Source: Puccinia triticina
Taxonomy: Eukaryota; Basidiomycota; Pucciniomycetes; Pucciniales; Pucciniaceae
Direction: 5' to 3'
DNA: 64,000 bases
NCBI RefSeq assembly: GCF_026914185.1
Contig: NC_070562.1
Location: 1,302,001 to 1,366,000, forward strand
A program made the position numbers and the translations under genes. Numbering within the stretch: the first letter of the stretch is position 1; the number at the start of each line of letters is the position of its first letter. The notes under the pieces were generated by a model. The model did no database searches and had not been told where the DNA came from. It worked only from the letters and a program-made list of their open reading frames with translations. Below are positions 11,537 through 21,429 of the stretch, piece by piece.

Positions 11537-12671
11537 CTAAAACAGGTGAGCTACTAAAGCCTTCTGTCCACGTCTGAATAATTCAAGTAGTCCCCTCTGT
11601 TTGGCTGACAAGTGCCCAAGTTGGGGCTTTGCTGAATTTGGGTTGACTACATCTATATCATCTTGGTTTGTTGCCTGGGGCTTCTCCACACATGTCCAAG
11701 GTATTTTGACCAACTGAGAAAGATGGAGTACTTGGCATAATTGAGTGCAAATGTTCTTTGAGAGGAATTGTTGCATCATTACCTTGACATCTTGACCTTG
11801 GGCCCAAAAGGAACTGTGGTACGCAAGAACATTAGTTTAAAATTTGAATACTGGCCTATTCACATGTAATAGAATACAACTCACTTGGGGTTTAGGTCAA
11901 TCAACTTTGGCTTTGTGATCAGAGGTGGGTTCCCTTTGAAATTGGTGACGGTCATCTGGCCTCTGGTTTTGCAATAAACCCAGTGTTGGAAGGCGTGCAA
12001 CAACAGTTTGGCAGTACTTGACTCTTCTGTCAAGTTGTAGGTTGCAGTATCAGGGGACAAGAGAGAGCGATAACCTTCAATTTTCTCCTGGAAGAAGAAA
12101 ACTCTGGATGGCTTGGCTTCAAGGTTTGGCATTGCGGTTCCTAGACAGTATTCCTGATCTTCCCCTTGTAATTCAATCATGTCACGATCTCCTAACCAAG
12201 AGGAGCCATCATCTTCCTCCGGACAGTAGCATATGTCTTGATTTACTGGAAAACCATCAATGATCTAATACGTATTATACAGGGCAAGTTAGTTTTTATA
12301 GAATGTGTTTGGCTTTGCGTAGCAGATGAAAAACACACCCGTAGTTTTTGATCCAGTTGCTTCTGATCAGGTTGAGCATCCAACGTCCTTATGGTATCAC
12401 AGAAAAGGGCAAGGAACTTTCTGGACAATGTGTAAGTCCTCATGGCATAGGTGGGCTCAGTCATGTGTGTGTCATTCTTCATATTTTTCCAAAACAAGCT
12501 GTACTCCGCTACCATGGGGTAAACCTCTCCAGAGTTGTAGATCTCTGCTTCAATGACTTTGCTTGTCTTCTTTGTTGCAAGCGTTGAGTTGTAGTAGACA
12601 CGGTAATTAAGTGCATAGCTTTTCATTGACGTTGTGGTGGAAAAAATGGTAGTCAATCTTCCAAGTTTCAA
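11537..12671 (-). pseudogene. Alpha-kinase-like protein, C-terminal half
   Basis: Minus-strand coding blocks can be followed in order. At about 12640-12250 there is an N-lobe-like part with YRVYYNSTLATKK and SGEVYPMVAEYSLFW. At about 12255-11881 lies the core AFQHWVYCKTRGQ followed by ITKPKLIDLNPK. At about 11815-11700 comes the zinc-binding end FLSKNICTQLCQVLHL. These last two match the alpha-kinase C-terminal signature (AFxHxxYxxTxGxL, then GNxxxxGIxxFLxxHxCNxxCxxLxL). The Cys pair is kept but the GN-type turn is altered (AQGQ). Large families of such kinases are known in rust fungi. The N-terminal half probably lies at 18590-20496, separated by nested transposons. Intactness of this half is uncertain, so it is given as part of a broken gene. 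Confidence 0.65.
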
Positions 12672-12942
12672 TCCTCAAGACTCAAGCCTCAAGCGCCAAT
12701 TCTCAAGCTCTCAAGATTCTCTTTCTCCTCCTTCCCCACTCTCTTGGTTCTCACTTCCAATTCCCTCCCCTTTCCCAACTTTTTTCCTTTTCTTGGTCCT
12801 AACACAGAATGTACTGTGGGTTTATTTGAGAATTGTGGTTTTTTTCTTTCTTTCTTTTTTTTTCCTTCTTCTCCTTTTCCCCTTCTTTGTTATGTTTTCT
12901 TTCCTCATTCCTCAGATTGTTGGCCCTTTTGGTTCTTGATTC
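12672..12942. repeat. LTR-like or leader sequence, left side of the Copia insertion
   Basis: Pyrimidine-rich sequence with many CTCAAG words (12665-12720) followed by long C/T tracts. It is continuous with 17927-18515 if the Copia element and one target copy are removed, so the Copia element landed in this older sequence. The composition resembles LTR/leader sequence of another retroelement. No coding region. Confidence 0.35.
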
Positions 12943-12947
12943 ATTTC
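12943..12947. repeat. Target-site duplication (ATTTC), left copy
   Basis: ATTTC directly precedes the TGTTGTGG end of the left LTR. The same five bases follow the right LTR at 17922-17926, which confirms a genuine transposition event. Confidence 0.9.
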
Positions 12948-13047
12948 TGTTGTGGTGGAAATCCTTGAGTTTGAATTGCTCCTCCTTGCCCGCCTCTTGA
13001 CTACTCCATACTCCATATGTGGAGTTTGTCCACCGCAAACTACTACA
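12948..13047 (-). repeat. 3' LTR of the Copia element
   Basis: 100 bp, identical to the right LTR except at three positions. On the minus strand it starts TGTAGTAG and is directly preceded by the polypurine tract. The RT/RNase H reading frame runs on through this LTR to 12912 without a stop. Confidence 0.92.
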
Positions 13048-13056
13048 TCCCCCCTC

Positions 13057-14624
13057 AAACTCCACACCTCTAGGTACAAAATGGAAAGAAATTGAGAAAA
13101 ACAGAAAGAAAAAATAAAATGAAAAAAACACAAGCCGAAAAAAATTGAACGAAATGAGAATATTTGAAAAATTGGCAGAGATTTATATGGGAGATATTTC
13201 TTGGAGAAAGTAAGATAGAGACAATACAAGATCGGAGATAGAGAGAAGAAAAAAAAATAATCATATATTCTTGACATGGATGCCGCATGGAGGTTCGCCC
13301 TGAGAGATTTGGTAAAGAAGTCTGCCCAATTGTCCTTAGTCAATACCCAGTTCAAACCGATGTTGTGTTCGCGGACCGCATCGTTTACAAAGAAAAAATT
13401 CCTTTCCAGACTCTTCATGCGTCCTTTGGAGGCATTGTCATCCGATATGAGGACAGCCACCCAATTGTCGCAATTGATTTTGAGCTTTGGATTGGTCTCG
13501 AGTGAACTGAGAATCGGTATCAGGAAAAGTAAGAAATCCACTGAACTTCCGAGGGATATGAATTCTGCCGCGCATGTGGAAGTTGCCACGATCTTCTGGC
13601 GACGTGATCCCCAGGCCACCGGGCTGCCGAACAAGGTAATGATGAAGCCGGATGTCGACTGTTGGAATTCTCCCCCCCAGTTTGCATCCACCCAATCAAC
13701 CAGTTCGTCGCCAGTCAAGCGTAGACATAGCCGTTTTGATTTAGTAGTATTGATATATTGGACTAGATGTGAGAGAGAATTCCAATGCAAATCATTCGGA
13801 TTCGAGCTGAAACAAGCCAGGTAATTCACCGCAAAGCTGATATCCGGCCGGGTTCCTAAGGCGAGATAATTAATTGAACCTATGAGTGATTGATACAATG
13901 TTGCTGATACTGGTTCCCCCCAAGAGGTTGAAAGGTTTTCCCCGGGGAGTGGAGTGTGGACCGGCACCATGTTTGGGTTCACTTCTTCCTGATATTTCTT
14001 GACTATTTGTTCAATCAAGAGATGCTGGCTTAGTAAAATCGAATCTTCTTCGTATTCCAAACGTATGCCAACCAACTTGTCAGGTTTGGCGTCCCACTTA
14101 ACCCTCAGACTTGTCTCCATCTTTTCACGAAACAGGTTGATGTCCCCTTGCTGGTTTCCGAAAACAATCCCATTGTCAACGTGTATCCAGACGATTATGA
14201 CCGAATCTCCTTTCCGGTACCGGTACAGACATTCTTCTACTTCGTCACACTCGAAACCCCATCCATGTAGTAGACCCTTGAAGTGCTTGCACCAGCACCG
14301 GCTGACCTGGCGGGTACTGTACAACGCCTTCTTCAGTCGTAGAACTTTTCCAGACAAATGAGGGAATAGATCCACTGGGGGATCAACGTAGATTGTTTCA
14401 TCAATCGGGCTGTGGACAAAAGCGCCTGTAATGTCGAAAGAGTTGATCGTCCATTTATTTCTGATGGCGAGTTTCAGGAGAACCCGCAGCGTTGAGAGTG
14501 ATGCCGTAGGCGCAAATGTCGATCTGACGTCCTTGCCTAGTCGTTGCTTGAAACCTCGTACAACAAATCTTGCCTTGAGTTTGTTGATTGATCCGTCGGT
14601 ATTTCGTTTGATGTCGAATACAAA
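13057..14624 (-). pseudogene. Copia reverse transcriptase and RNase H region
   Basis: Continues the integrase frame after one TGA (14627-14625). The RT region has RVLLKLAIRNKW, then FDITGAFVHSPID, then LRLKKALYSTRQVSRCW, all Copia hallmarks. The catalytic HVDD motif reads HVDN (around 14165-14180), so the second aspartate is lost. Further on come SLIGSINYLALGTRPDI and the RNase H part WVDANWGG, RSTSG-like QSTSGF and the final TKDNWADFFTKSL. The loss of the aspartate predicts an inactive polymerase. The frame lacks its own stop and reads through the 3' LTR to 12912. Confidence 0.88.
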
Positions 14625-15707
14625 TCAAGTGCCTATTGAGTGTTTGTTTTCCTTTTCCTTGATTTCAAAGGTGTCAATGTCTTCCAGTTGAGACCACTCT
14701 GTGATGCAAGCCGTTTGCCACTCGGCTGAAGCCGGACATCTCAGCGCCGCTTTCAGGGATGTCGGTATTTCCGCGTCAGCTATAGCCTGGATCCGTTCCA
14801 CCTGATCGTCTTGCTCTTCACATATTTCTTTGGTGCGTTCTTGTCCAAGCGTCAGGACTCTACGAACGGTCGGATTGTTAGCAAGGGTAGATGGCGCGGG
14901 AAAGATTGGTCTTCCTTGAAAATCAAGAAAGGTGGCACACTCAGAATTGACCACTTTCTTTGTTAGGGGGTTCCAAAAGAACCACCCCCTCTCGTCGTCT
15001 TGATAACCAACAAGGTAGCCCGTCCAGCCGCGCTGGTCCAACTTCCTACGGCGTTCCTTTGGTATGTGAATTGACGCTCGCGCCCCGAAAGGATAAAAGG
15101 AATGGGCTTCAGGTTGTCGGCCCGACCACATTTCGAGAGGGGTAGTCTTGCAGCGGCGGTTGGATAGTCGGTTAACCAGGAAGCAGGCGCACCGATACGC
15201 ATACGACCAGAGATGGGATGGCAATTCTGAATGGGTAAGAGTCGATCTGGCGATGTCACCGAGAGTCCGGTTGAGTCTTTTGGCTTCGCCATTCTGTTCA
15301 GGAGTGTATGGCGATGTGAATATTAATTGAGTTCCTACGGAGTCGAGATAAGTATTCAACGAATGGATTGTGTATTCTTTGGCGTTGTCGCAGCGGATGA
15401 ACTTGGGAGCTGAACCGAAGTTCAGTATAATCTTCTTGACGAGCGCAATAATGATCTGAGGAACTTCCGCACGGGACTTCATAGGGAAAACAAAAGAAAA
15501 GGTAGTCGCGTGATCTCGGATGGTGAGGAGGAAACGGTTGCCGGAGGTATCAGGGTTGAAAGGTCCCATGACATCAGTAACCAAAAGATCAAGCCGGTTG
15601 TCTCGAGGAATGACTTCCGGAAGAGAGTGTCTACGGCGCTTGCTTTTGGTCTGTTTGCACGTTTCACAGATGAATGGCTGCCATGATTTTAAATCGAATG
15701 AAGGCAC
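14625..15707 (-). pseudogene. Copia integrase region
   Basis: The frame carries the GAG-pre-integrase end (ICETCKQTKSKRR) and an integrase catalytic core with DVMGPF (first Asp), CDNAKEYT (second Asp) and PYTPEQNGEAKRLNRTL (Glu). It continues to a C-terminal part with FGARASIHIP and GYQDDERGWFFWNP. The histidine side of the HHCC zinc finger lies upstream around 15711-15765, where two TGA codons interrupt otherwise typical sequence (WHC-stop-LGH and FLR-stop-FV). The frame ends with a TGA where family members have Trp. Confidence 0.9.
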
Positions 15708-15755
15708 AAATCAGCGAAGGAATTCCTTGACAACGTCGTCCGATACGTGACCAAG

Positions 15756-17340
15756 TCAACAATGCCAATCGTAAGACGAGACTATGGGTTTAGAGGACGA
15801 ACGAGTGGAAACTTGGAATGCATTAGGATGGAAAAAATTGAAAGAATCGGGGGAAACCGTCCACGTGCGGTTTTGGTATTGAGCAGTGATGGAAGCGAAA
15901 GAAGATGTGAGAACAATGTCGTGGTTGGGAAGGAACCGAGGCTGGAAACCGGAGTCGATAAGTTGTCCAAGACTAAGGAGTGTACCCGACATTTCCGGGC
16001 TGAACAGTACCCTTGGGATGATTAGGGTACCAACCCCATTGGCCATCTTCAGGTGTCCACTGTGGGTCGCCAACATCGAGCCGGTGGAAGACGCCAGATT
16101 CAGCTTTATGGCCGGTTGAAGTGGACGAAGAAAAGAAAATGAAGGGAAAGATCCGCTCACGTGGTGGGTCGCCCCAGAATCCAAAACTGTGCCTGCGCCA
16201 GTCGTACCATTCGCATCCGCGCCCACCGCTGATCGAACCGCCGCATTCTGATCACTGGTGGGTGGGTCGTTTGGTGGTACGACTTGATGGGCAAAACCGG
16301 AAGCAGGGCGACCGTATGGGGGAGTATTTGGAGGAGGCAGCTTGGCGTTGCTGCGGAGTGTCAGGCATGACGATCTCCAGTGTCCTTCCACTCCACAGTA
16401 GGAGCAAGGTTTACCGGTAAATATTGTCTTGTCGGTCGGTCCTTGATTCCCTTTCCGGAAATTATTGATGGCCGCTGATATGTCATCAACGGTTGGATAG
16501 CCAGGTCTTCCGACGTTTTGTTGTCTGGGGTTGCCTTGACCGTTTGATTGAACAGGACGTTGTTGAAGTGTGCCAGTCGATGTTTGTTGTGGCTGTTGTT
16601 GTCTCGGCCTGTTCCAGTTTGGTTGGGAGTTTGCAAAGTGGGGAGGAAATGATCTGAAAACGGACACACTTTGAGGTTGTGTCGTGTTGAAACGGCTGCT
16701 TTCCCCATATGCCGACGTGATGATGGTCTGGATATCTCGGGCAGTAATGTCCTTCTTGTCGCCCAATTGGAGAGAAATGTTCTGGAACAGCTGCAATCTC
16801 GACATGTTTGGCGGAGGCGGAGCAATCGCTTGAATGAACAGGCTCTCGACCAGGGGAGACAGACCCGCCTGAACGTTCTTGAGATCTGAGAATACATCGA
16901 ATACCTTATTGAAAAGTCCCTGGACTTGAGATGGGTCCGTTGTGGGTCCAGTGATTTGGAATTCAAGTAAGCGGTCGACGAGTTCCATTTGCCGGAAACG
17001 TATTGTGCCTTGGAAGTTAGCCTGAACAGCCTCAAAGGCTTCGGTGCCCTTTGTGTACCTGTCGACGAGAGACGATAGTTCATCGTGTACCGTGATTTGG
17101 ATGAGGTACAGTAGACAATTTTCCTCCTGAGCCGAAATCTTCCTATAGTTTTCCTTATTGTCGAAAAAAGCCGCATGACTGAGGGTCAATAGGATCACAC
17201 GGGAAAGATCCCGTTTCCACTTATTGAAGTTGGAACTGTCCGTTTGATTTCGGACTTGTAGACGCTGGGTTGCTGGAGAAATTTGTTCCTCGGTGTTATG
17301 TTGGTTGTTGTTGCCTGTGACATGGAAGAGATGCTTTTGG
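15756..17340 (-). pseudogene. Copia Gag and aspartic protease region
   Basis: The open frame begins upstream of the first start-like codon (17198). The segment NFNKWKRDLSRVILL at about 17240-17190 belongs to the same frame and is typical of the Copia Gag start. Then follow the Gag helices (LVDRLLEFQITG...VFDVFSDLKN), a Gln/Asn-rich linker, a CCHC zinc knuckle (CSYCGVEGHWRSSC, about 16400-16360) and the protease motif VLDSGATHHVSG at about 16190. All are in the same frame as the integrase and RT, so the element once had a single gag-pol frame. It ends at the TGA at 15756. Confidence 0.88.
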
Positions 17341-17749
17341 GACTTGAATGTATTGATATTTCAGACTCTGTGGGTGATTGGGGTTGTGAAAAATCTTGTG
17401 GTTCGTTGACCTTTGGTCTGTATTCAGGGTTTGGAATGTAGGCCGTGACAGGTAGACCGAATGGATTCGGGATAGTTCGATAACCGGGGAGAAATGGAGC
17501 CGATAAAGATTTGTCTTTGTCGATGTGTCGCGTTACTGTCTTGGAAAAAATGTATGAAATAGCCGATAAGAATGGAGACGGGGGACGATTGTGTTCAAAC
17601 GGATCAGGTTTCTCTTTGACGGGAGAAGGAGGAAGTGGTGGTAGCTTGAGAAGCGCCTTGTATGCCTTTGTTTGTTTCGGACGTTTTGCACGAGTTGGTG
17701 GAGGAAGTGGTCCCAAGAGTTCAGGTTGTTCTTGCCGGTTCCTGACCAT
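17195..17749 (-). CDS. Leader ORF of the Copia element, Pro/Ser-rich
   Basis: A 184-residue frame between the 5' LTR and Gag, rich in Pro, Lys and Ser (LPPPTRAKRPKQ, PPLPPSPVKEKP). It overlaps the start of the Gag frame in another register, so it would need a frameshift to join Gag, or it is a separate leader protein. No domain is recognised. Confidence 0.5.
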   Translation of the reverse strand: MVRNRQEQPELLGPLPPPTRAKRPKQTKAYKALLKLPPLPPSPVKEKPDPFEHNRPPSPFLSAISYIFSKTVTRHIDKDKSLSAPFLPGYRTIPNPFGLPVTAYIPNPEYRPKVNEPQDFSQPQSPTESEISIHSSPKSISSMSQATTTNITPRNKFLQQPSVYKSEIKRTVPTSISGNGIFPV

Positions 17750-17821
17750 AAACCGGGTCGAAAGAAGCCAATAGTCAAATGATGAAGGCTAGGCCTGTTG
17801 GTAGACTGTTGACTCTTAATC

Positions 17822-17921
17822 TGTTGTGGTGGAAATCCTTGAGTTTGAATTGCTTCTCCTCGCCCGCCTCTTGACTACTCCATACTCCATATGTGGAGTT
17901 TGTCCACCGCACACTACTACA
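17822..17921 (-). repeat. 5' LTR of the Copia element
   Basis: 100 bp with TG...CA ends, differing from the 3' LTR by two changes in the CCTCCTT region and one near the end. Followed by the ATTTC target duplication at 17922-17926. Confidence 0.92.
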
Positions 17922-17926
17922 ATTTC

Positions 17927-18515
17927 CTTGTTTTATTTCTGTTTCCTCTCCTTGTGTTGTTTCCTCTCTTCCTTTCTCTGTTGTCTTCTGTTGTCTGTGT
18001 TGTGTGCGCGCGCACGGCGCGCGAGGAGATGATGACATGCTTGTGACAGGCCTCCAGGAATCCAAGTTCCCGGCGAACTTGGAGGATGGGAGGCCATAGC
18101 ATCCTGTTCTGATCCAAGTCAGGGGTTATCAAGAATCAAGATCTTTTTCTGAGTCCAGAGTCCCCGGAGTCCGCTTTTCAGAATCCATTCATCTTCAAGA
18201 ATCCTATCAACAAACCCAACCGCCGCCGAGGATCCAAACCCCGGCGAAACAACTCTCAAAACCACTTTCCCCCCCCAGCTATCACTCAAATCCCTGACGA
18301 CTCATCCGGACCATCCGTGAGGGCAGTCACCCGACACCATTCCCCTCCCAGCGCTGCCGCCAGCCTAGCACCGGACGGAGCTCCATAACGTATAAACCAT
18401 CAGGGTCAAGCTGATGTCTGACACCATCAACCCAGCCTACCTCGGTCCTGCCTCTGAATACACCAGACCGCTCAGGGGTTTCAAATCGTTCCCAACTGAG
18501 ATCATTGAGATCCAG
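17927..18515 (+). repeat. Retroelement leader/LTR-like sequence, right side of the Copia insertion
   Basis: Contains a GCGCGC palindrome near 18006-18025, a CAGGCCTCCAGGAATCCAAG stretch and CAGAGTCCCCGGAGTCC words, as in rust LTR/leader sequences. A short plus-strand frame at 18413-18520 (MSDTINPAYLGPASEY, then RPLRGFKSFP) could be the start of a gag but stops after about 35 codons. With 12672-12942 it would form an older element inside an intron of the alpha-kinase-like gene. Confidence 0.3.
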
Positions 18516-18589
18516 AATTAGGGGTGAAATCCCTGGATAACCATAAAAATTAAGCTCTGTGGTATATATTTACTTAATAATAGGGCGGA

Positions 18590-20496
18590 CAATGATAAGG
18601 ACTCACATGGGGGGAGCTTTTTCATGATCACCATTGTTTTGTTGATTGTCTTGGCTTTGATGTTGGCAGGTAAAGGTTTGGGGAGCGAGGTCAATCCAAC
18701 TTTGGGGGGCTCACTCTGATGCACAATAGGATTGATTGCTGCAGCAACAGAGCTGTTGATGGAAGACAGAGCTTTGCTAACCAAATTGGCCGAGTTACCC
18801 TTTCCAATGGATGTTGGCACGACAGCCATTGTTGATGGAGTTGCAGCTGGTTTTCAATGTCTACTGAGAATCCAGATTGCAGCGCATGGTGCTGTCCTTC
18901 CAACACCATTGCCTGAGATCAACACTGGGAAGTTATGTTACCAGTAACAGGAAACGTAACAATAACGTAATGGTTTTCTCATTGTTACCGTTACCGTTAC
19001 TGGTTACGCTGGCTCGATACATTATCATTTTTTTTGGGAAAATGGAATTCCCTCTTGTTACGTTATTGGAGCAGGGAATAAATACAATGTTACTGAAATA
19101 AAATGGAATTGTTACTGGTTGATAGAAGTAAACAATAAAATATTTTTATTTTTTGGTTGAGGTCAAGGGGACTAGAGTGGACAAAGCTTTGCCTGCCTCC
19201 GCAAAGTCTCCTGTAAGAGGCACTCCTTGGGGGAATGGTTTGGTCTTTGGTGGAGAAAACTAAATCTGGCTAGGCCCGGACTTAGGCAAGGGTCACACAA
19301 CAACCACAGCACCCCCGGTACCCCGGGCAGGCCAAGCCCAAGAGAGAGCCAAAACAAGCTGTAGGCCGTTACGGCGCGTTACTGGGCATTACGTTAATAC
19401 TGGCTTGGAAAAAACCATCAACTACACAAGTTACGTTATGGCAAGCACTCATAATGAGTTGTTACTGAGTATTGTAATGACTGGCAAAGTAACGTAGAAT
19501 AGTTACATTACGGATTTTGCCCCAGTAACATAAAATAACTTCCCACTGTTGCTGAGATTCTTCCTCATCAAGTTTGTGCTTGAAAAAACTGTTGTAATCC
19601 AAAAGAAGGTCAATGGATTTTTTGGCTTTGAGGTATTCAACAAACAACTCCTGATCTAAAACTGATCCTTTGTGTGTCCCTAGCTGACAGAAAGCAAAGT
19701 GCTTCTCCTCAAAGAACAGGCCGCCATCATAGTTCTTGATTTTGAGCTCCATGGTACCCTTGTTCCGTTTACAGAGGGATTGAAGGAGCACCTGGTGAGA
19801 GTTGGGATCCAGGGGGAAAATCCAAGCACCAGTCCGTATGGGCACTTGATCAGGCAATCATTTGTTCTTGTGCCTGACTTCAAAGCCGCACTGAACCAAC
19901 ACGTGATTGGGCGCATTTTCCAAAGGTATGGCTCCTTTACCAGTTCCTGCCTTCCTGACAATCAGCTTTAAAGTACCGGAAGCAGCGGAAGCCTATGGGT
20001 GTATTGATGCAACTCTGTGCATACGGGCAGCTTGGTATGCATCCTCTTTCAATTCAGTTGGTGGATTAAATGACGTTTGAATGACTCCTGCAATGGGTTT
20101 GTAACTTTAAATTGACTAAATATCCACATGTTGGGATTTTGAAAGGGACTTGCCTGGCGTATTTCCAATCATAGCAGAAGTTTGCATCATTTGGGAGGCG
20201 TGGTGTGCTGGAGCCAGGACACCAAACCGTGCTGGAATTGGTGTTGGAGTGGGTGTAGGGTTGGAATACAATGTGCGCGCCCAATTGATTGCTTCCTTCC
20301 TTTTGACTCTCATTGGGCCCAAAGTGGTCTGGGATGGGTTGGTAGGATTAAAAGGGACATTAGGATTGGAATCAAGTTGCTTGAATGCGGCAAGGGTGAT
20401 GCAGCTTTGGCAGATTCCAGCCAGAACTGTTGCGGTGCTTCCGCACTGCATTGGGCCATTATAAATGAGGTAGTTAGTTTTGAGTGGGAATATCAT
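18590..20496 (-). pseudogene. Alpha-kinase-like protein, N-terminal half, interrupted by a MITE
   Basis: Minus strand. The first block (20496-20116) has a possible cysteine motif (CGS...GICQSC) and a Pro/Thr-rich part. It ends at a GTGGAT donor. The next block (about 20000-19560) includes LKLIVRKAGTGKGA, FEVRHKNK, then a TGA, then GAWIFPLDPNSHQ and DYNSFFKHKLDEEES. A 0.63-kb MITE then interrupts the exon. Beyond it, coding resumes in frame (MVLEGQHHALQSGF), and one frame change later reads VSKALSSINSSVAAAINP up to MVIMKKLPP, where a GTGAGT donor follows (about 18608). The continuation expected in this family is found at 12640. The TGA, the MITE and the frame change make it a pseudogene. The family assignment rests on the C-terminal half. 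Confidence 0.55.
18921..19551. mobile_element. MITE, about 630 bp, hAT-like, inserted in an exon
   Basis: Terminal inverted repeats AACACTGGGAAGTTA (left) and CAACAGTGGGAAGTTA (right, reverse-complemented) continue into GTAACA-rich subterminal repeats. Flanks CTGAGATC (18913-18920) and CTGAGATT (19552-19559) form an 8-bp target duplication with one mismatch, the size typical of hAT elements. Removing the element and one flank restores an open frame across the junction, which independently supports the boundaries. No transposase. Confidence 0.82.
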
Positions 20497-20499
20497 AAA

Positions 20500-21425
20500 T
20501 TAATGGAAGAAATGGAGTCACTTGCTTGTATATAGATTGGTTTGGTTATAGAGATCTTATTTATTGGGCTGCCAATCATGAAGAGTTGGCTCTGCAAGGG
20601 GTGGTCAGATGCGGCCAGACTTGCTATGTATCCTAATTTTCTCACACATAACTGGGTGTTATTTGGTGCAACCACATCTCGGCCATCACCCACTTATTGA
20701 CCAGGCAGCCATGTCCGCAGAGCGCAACAGTAGCTAGAGGGGCATAGTCTCATTTAATGTATGGTCTGTACCATAACTGTGCATCGGAGCGGGGGGGTGG
20801 ATGAAAGACCACATGCTATGGTCAGGTTACAAAGGACAATGGCACATCTGGCATCTTGGGGTGGTTGTGGCACAATTGGTGGGCCAAACCCATGAAACCG
20901 CGGAGCATCCTGAAACTTAGCATTTATGGCGGTTGAGGTCAGTTTGGACCTGGCAAGTATGGCGGGCCAGGGGCATAATTTGAAAGAATTTGAGAGAATC
21001 GTGACACTTTTGACGTTTCAGGGGTGTGAAATGTGGTTTTTCATTTTTTGTTGGCATGATTGGCGTGTCAGGGCCTCCCTACAAAACTGCACTACAGACA
21101 AAAAAAATCAGTGTTTTGAGTGTTTTCACTGCCCACAAAATTTCAGAATGGATTTTGGACTTCATTCTTTTCATTTATTATCATTCATTTCACATGACAA
21201 TCTATTGATTCTGATTATTCATTATTTTTTTGGAATGGTATTCAAGATTTTCCAAAATCATCATTTAATGCAAGCAATTTTGTAAGTTTTGTGATGTTCC
21301 AAATACTTTTTATTTTGTTATATTCATTCTTCTGAAGTCATTTTACACACTTGTCCATGTTTCTGTCCAGTGACTGTACATAGGTTGGATGGGAAAAATC
21401 AGGATTGCAACCTAAATGTCAAGGG
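20500..21425. other. Gene-free spacer
   Basis: No gene, repeat or RNA feature that I can support. The sequence is moderately AT-rich with scattered short frames. Confidence 0.4.
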
Positions 21426-21429
21426 GGCA

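Larger units (their letters stand above)
12948..17921 (-). mobile_element. Complete Ty1/Copia LTR retrotransposon, 4,974 bp
   Basis: Two 100-bp LTRs (12948-13047 and 17822-17921) begin TGTTGTGG and end CTACTACA on the plus strand and differ at three positions. The 5-bp ATTTC duplications flank them. A polypurine tract (GAGGGGGGA, minus strand) adjoins the 3' LTR at 13048-13056. The internal minus strand encodes Gag, protease, integrase, reverse transcriptase and RNase H in Copia order. The element is defective: three in-frame TGA codons and a damaged RT motif (see coding entries). Roughly 97% LTR identity points to a fairly recent insertion. The primer-binding site next to the 5' LTR was not recognised. 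Confidence 0.95.

Noticed and set aside
12912..13131. Separate small proteins at the left Copia LTR
   Set aside because: These frames cross the LTR boundary and are continuations or shadows of the pol frame and of pyrimidine-rich leader DNA.
15225..15237. HVDN-like change in the RNase H motif DANWGG of the first Copia as a disabling mutation
   Set aside because: The second Copia element has the same DANWGG, so it is the normal form in these families and not damage.
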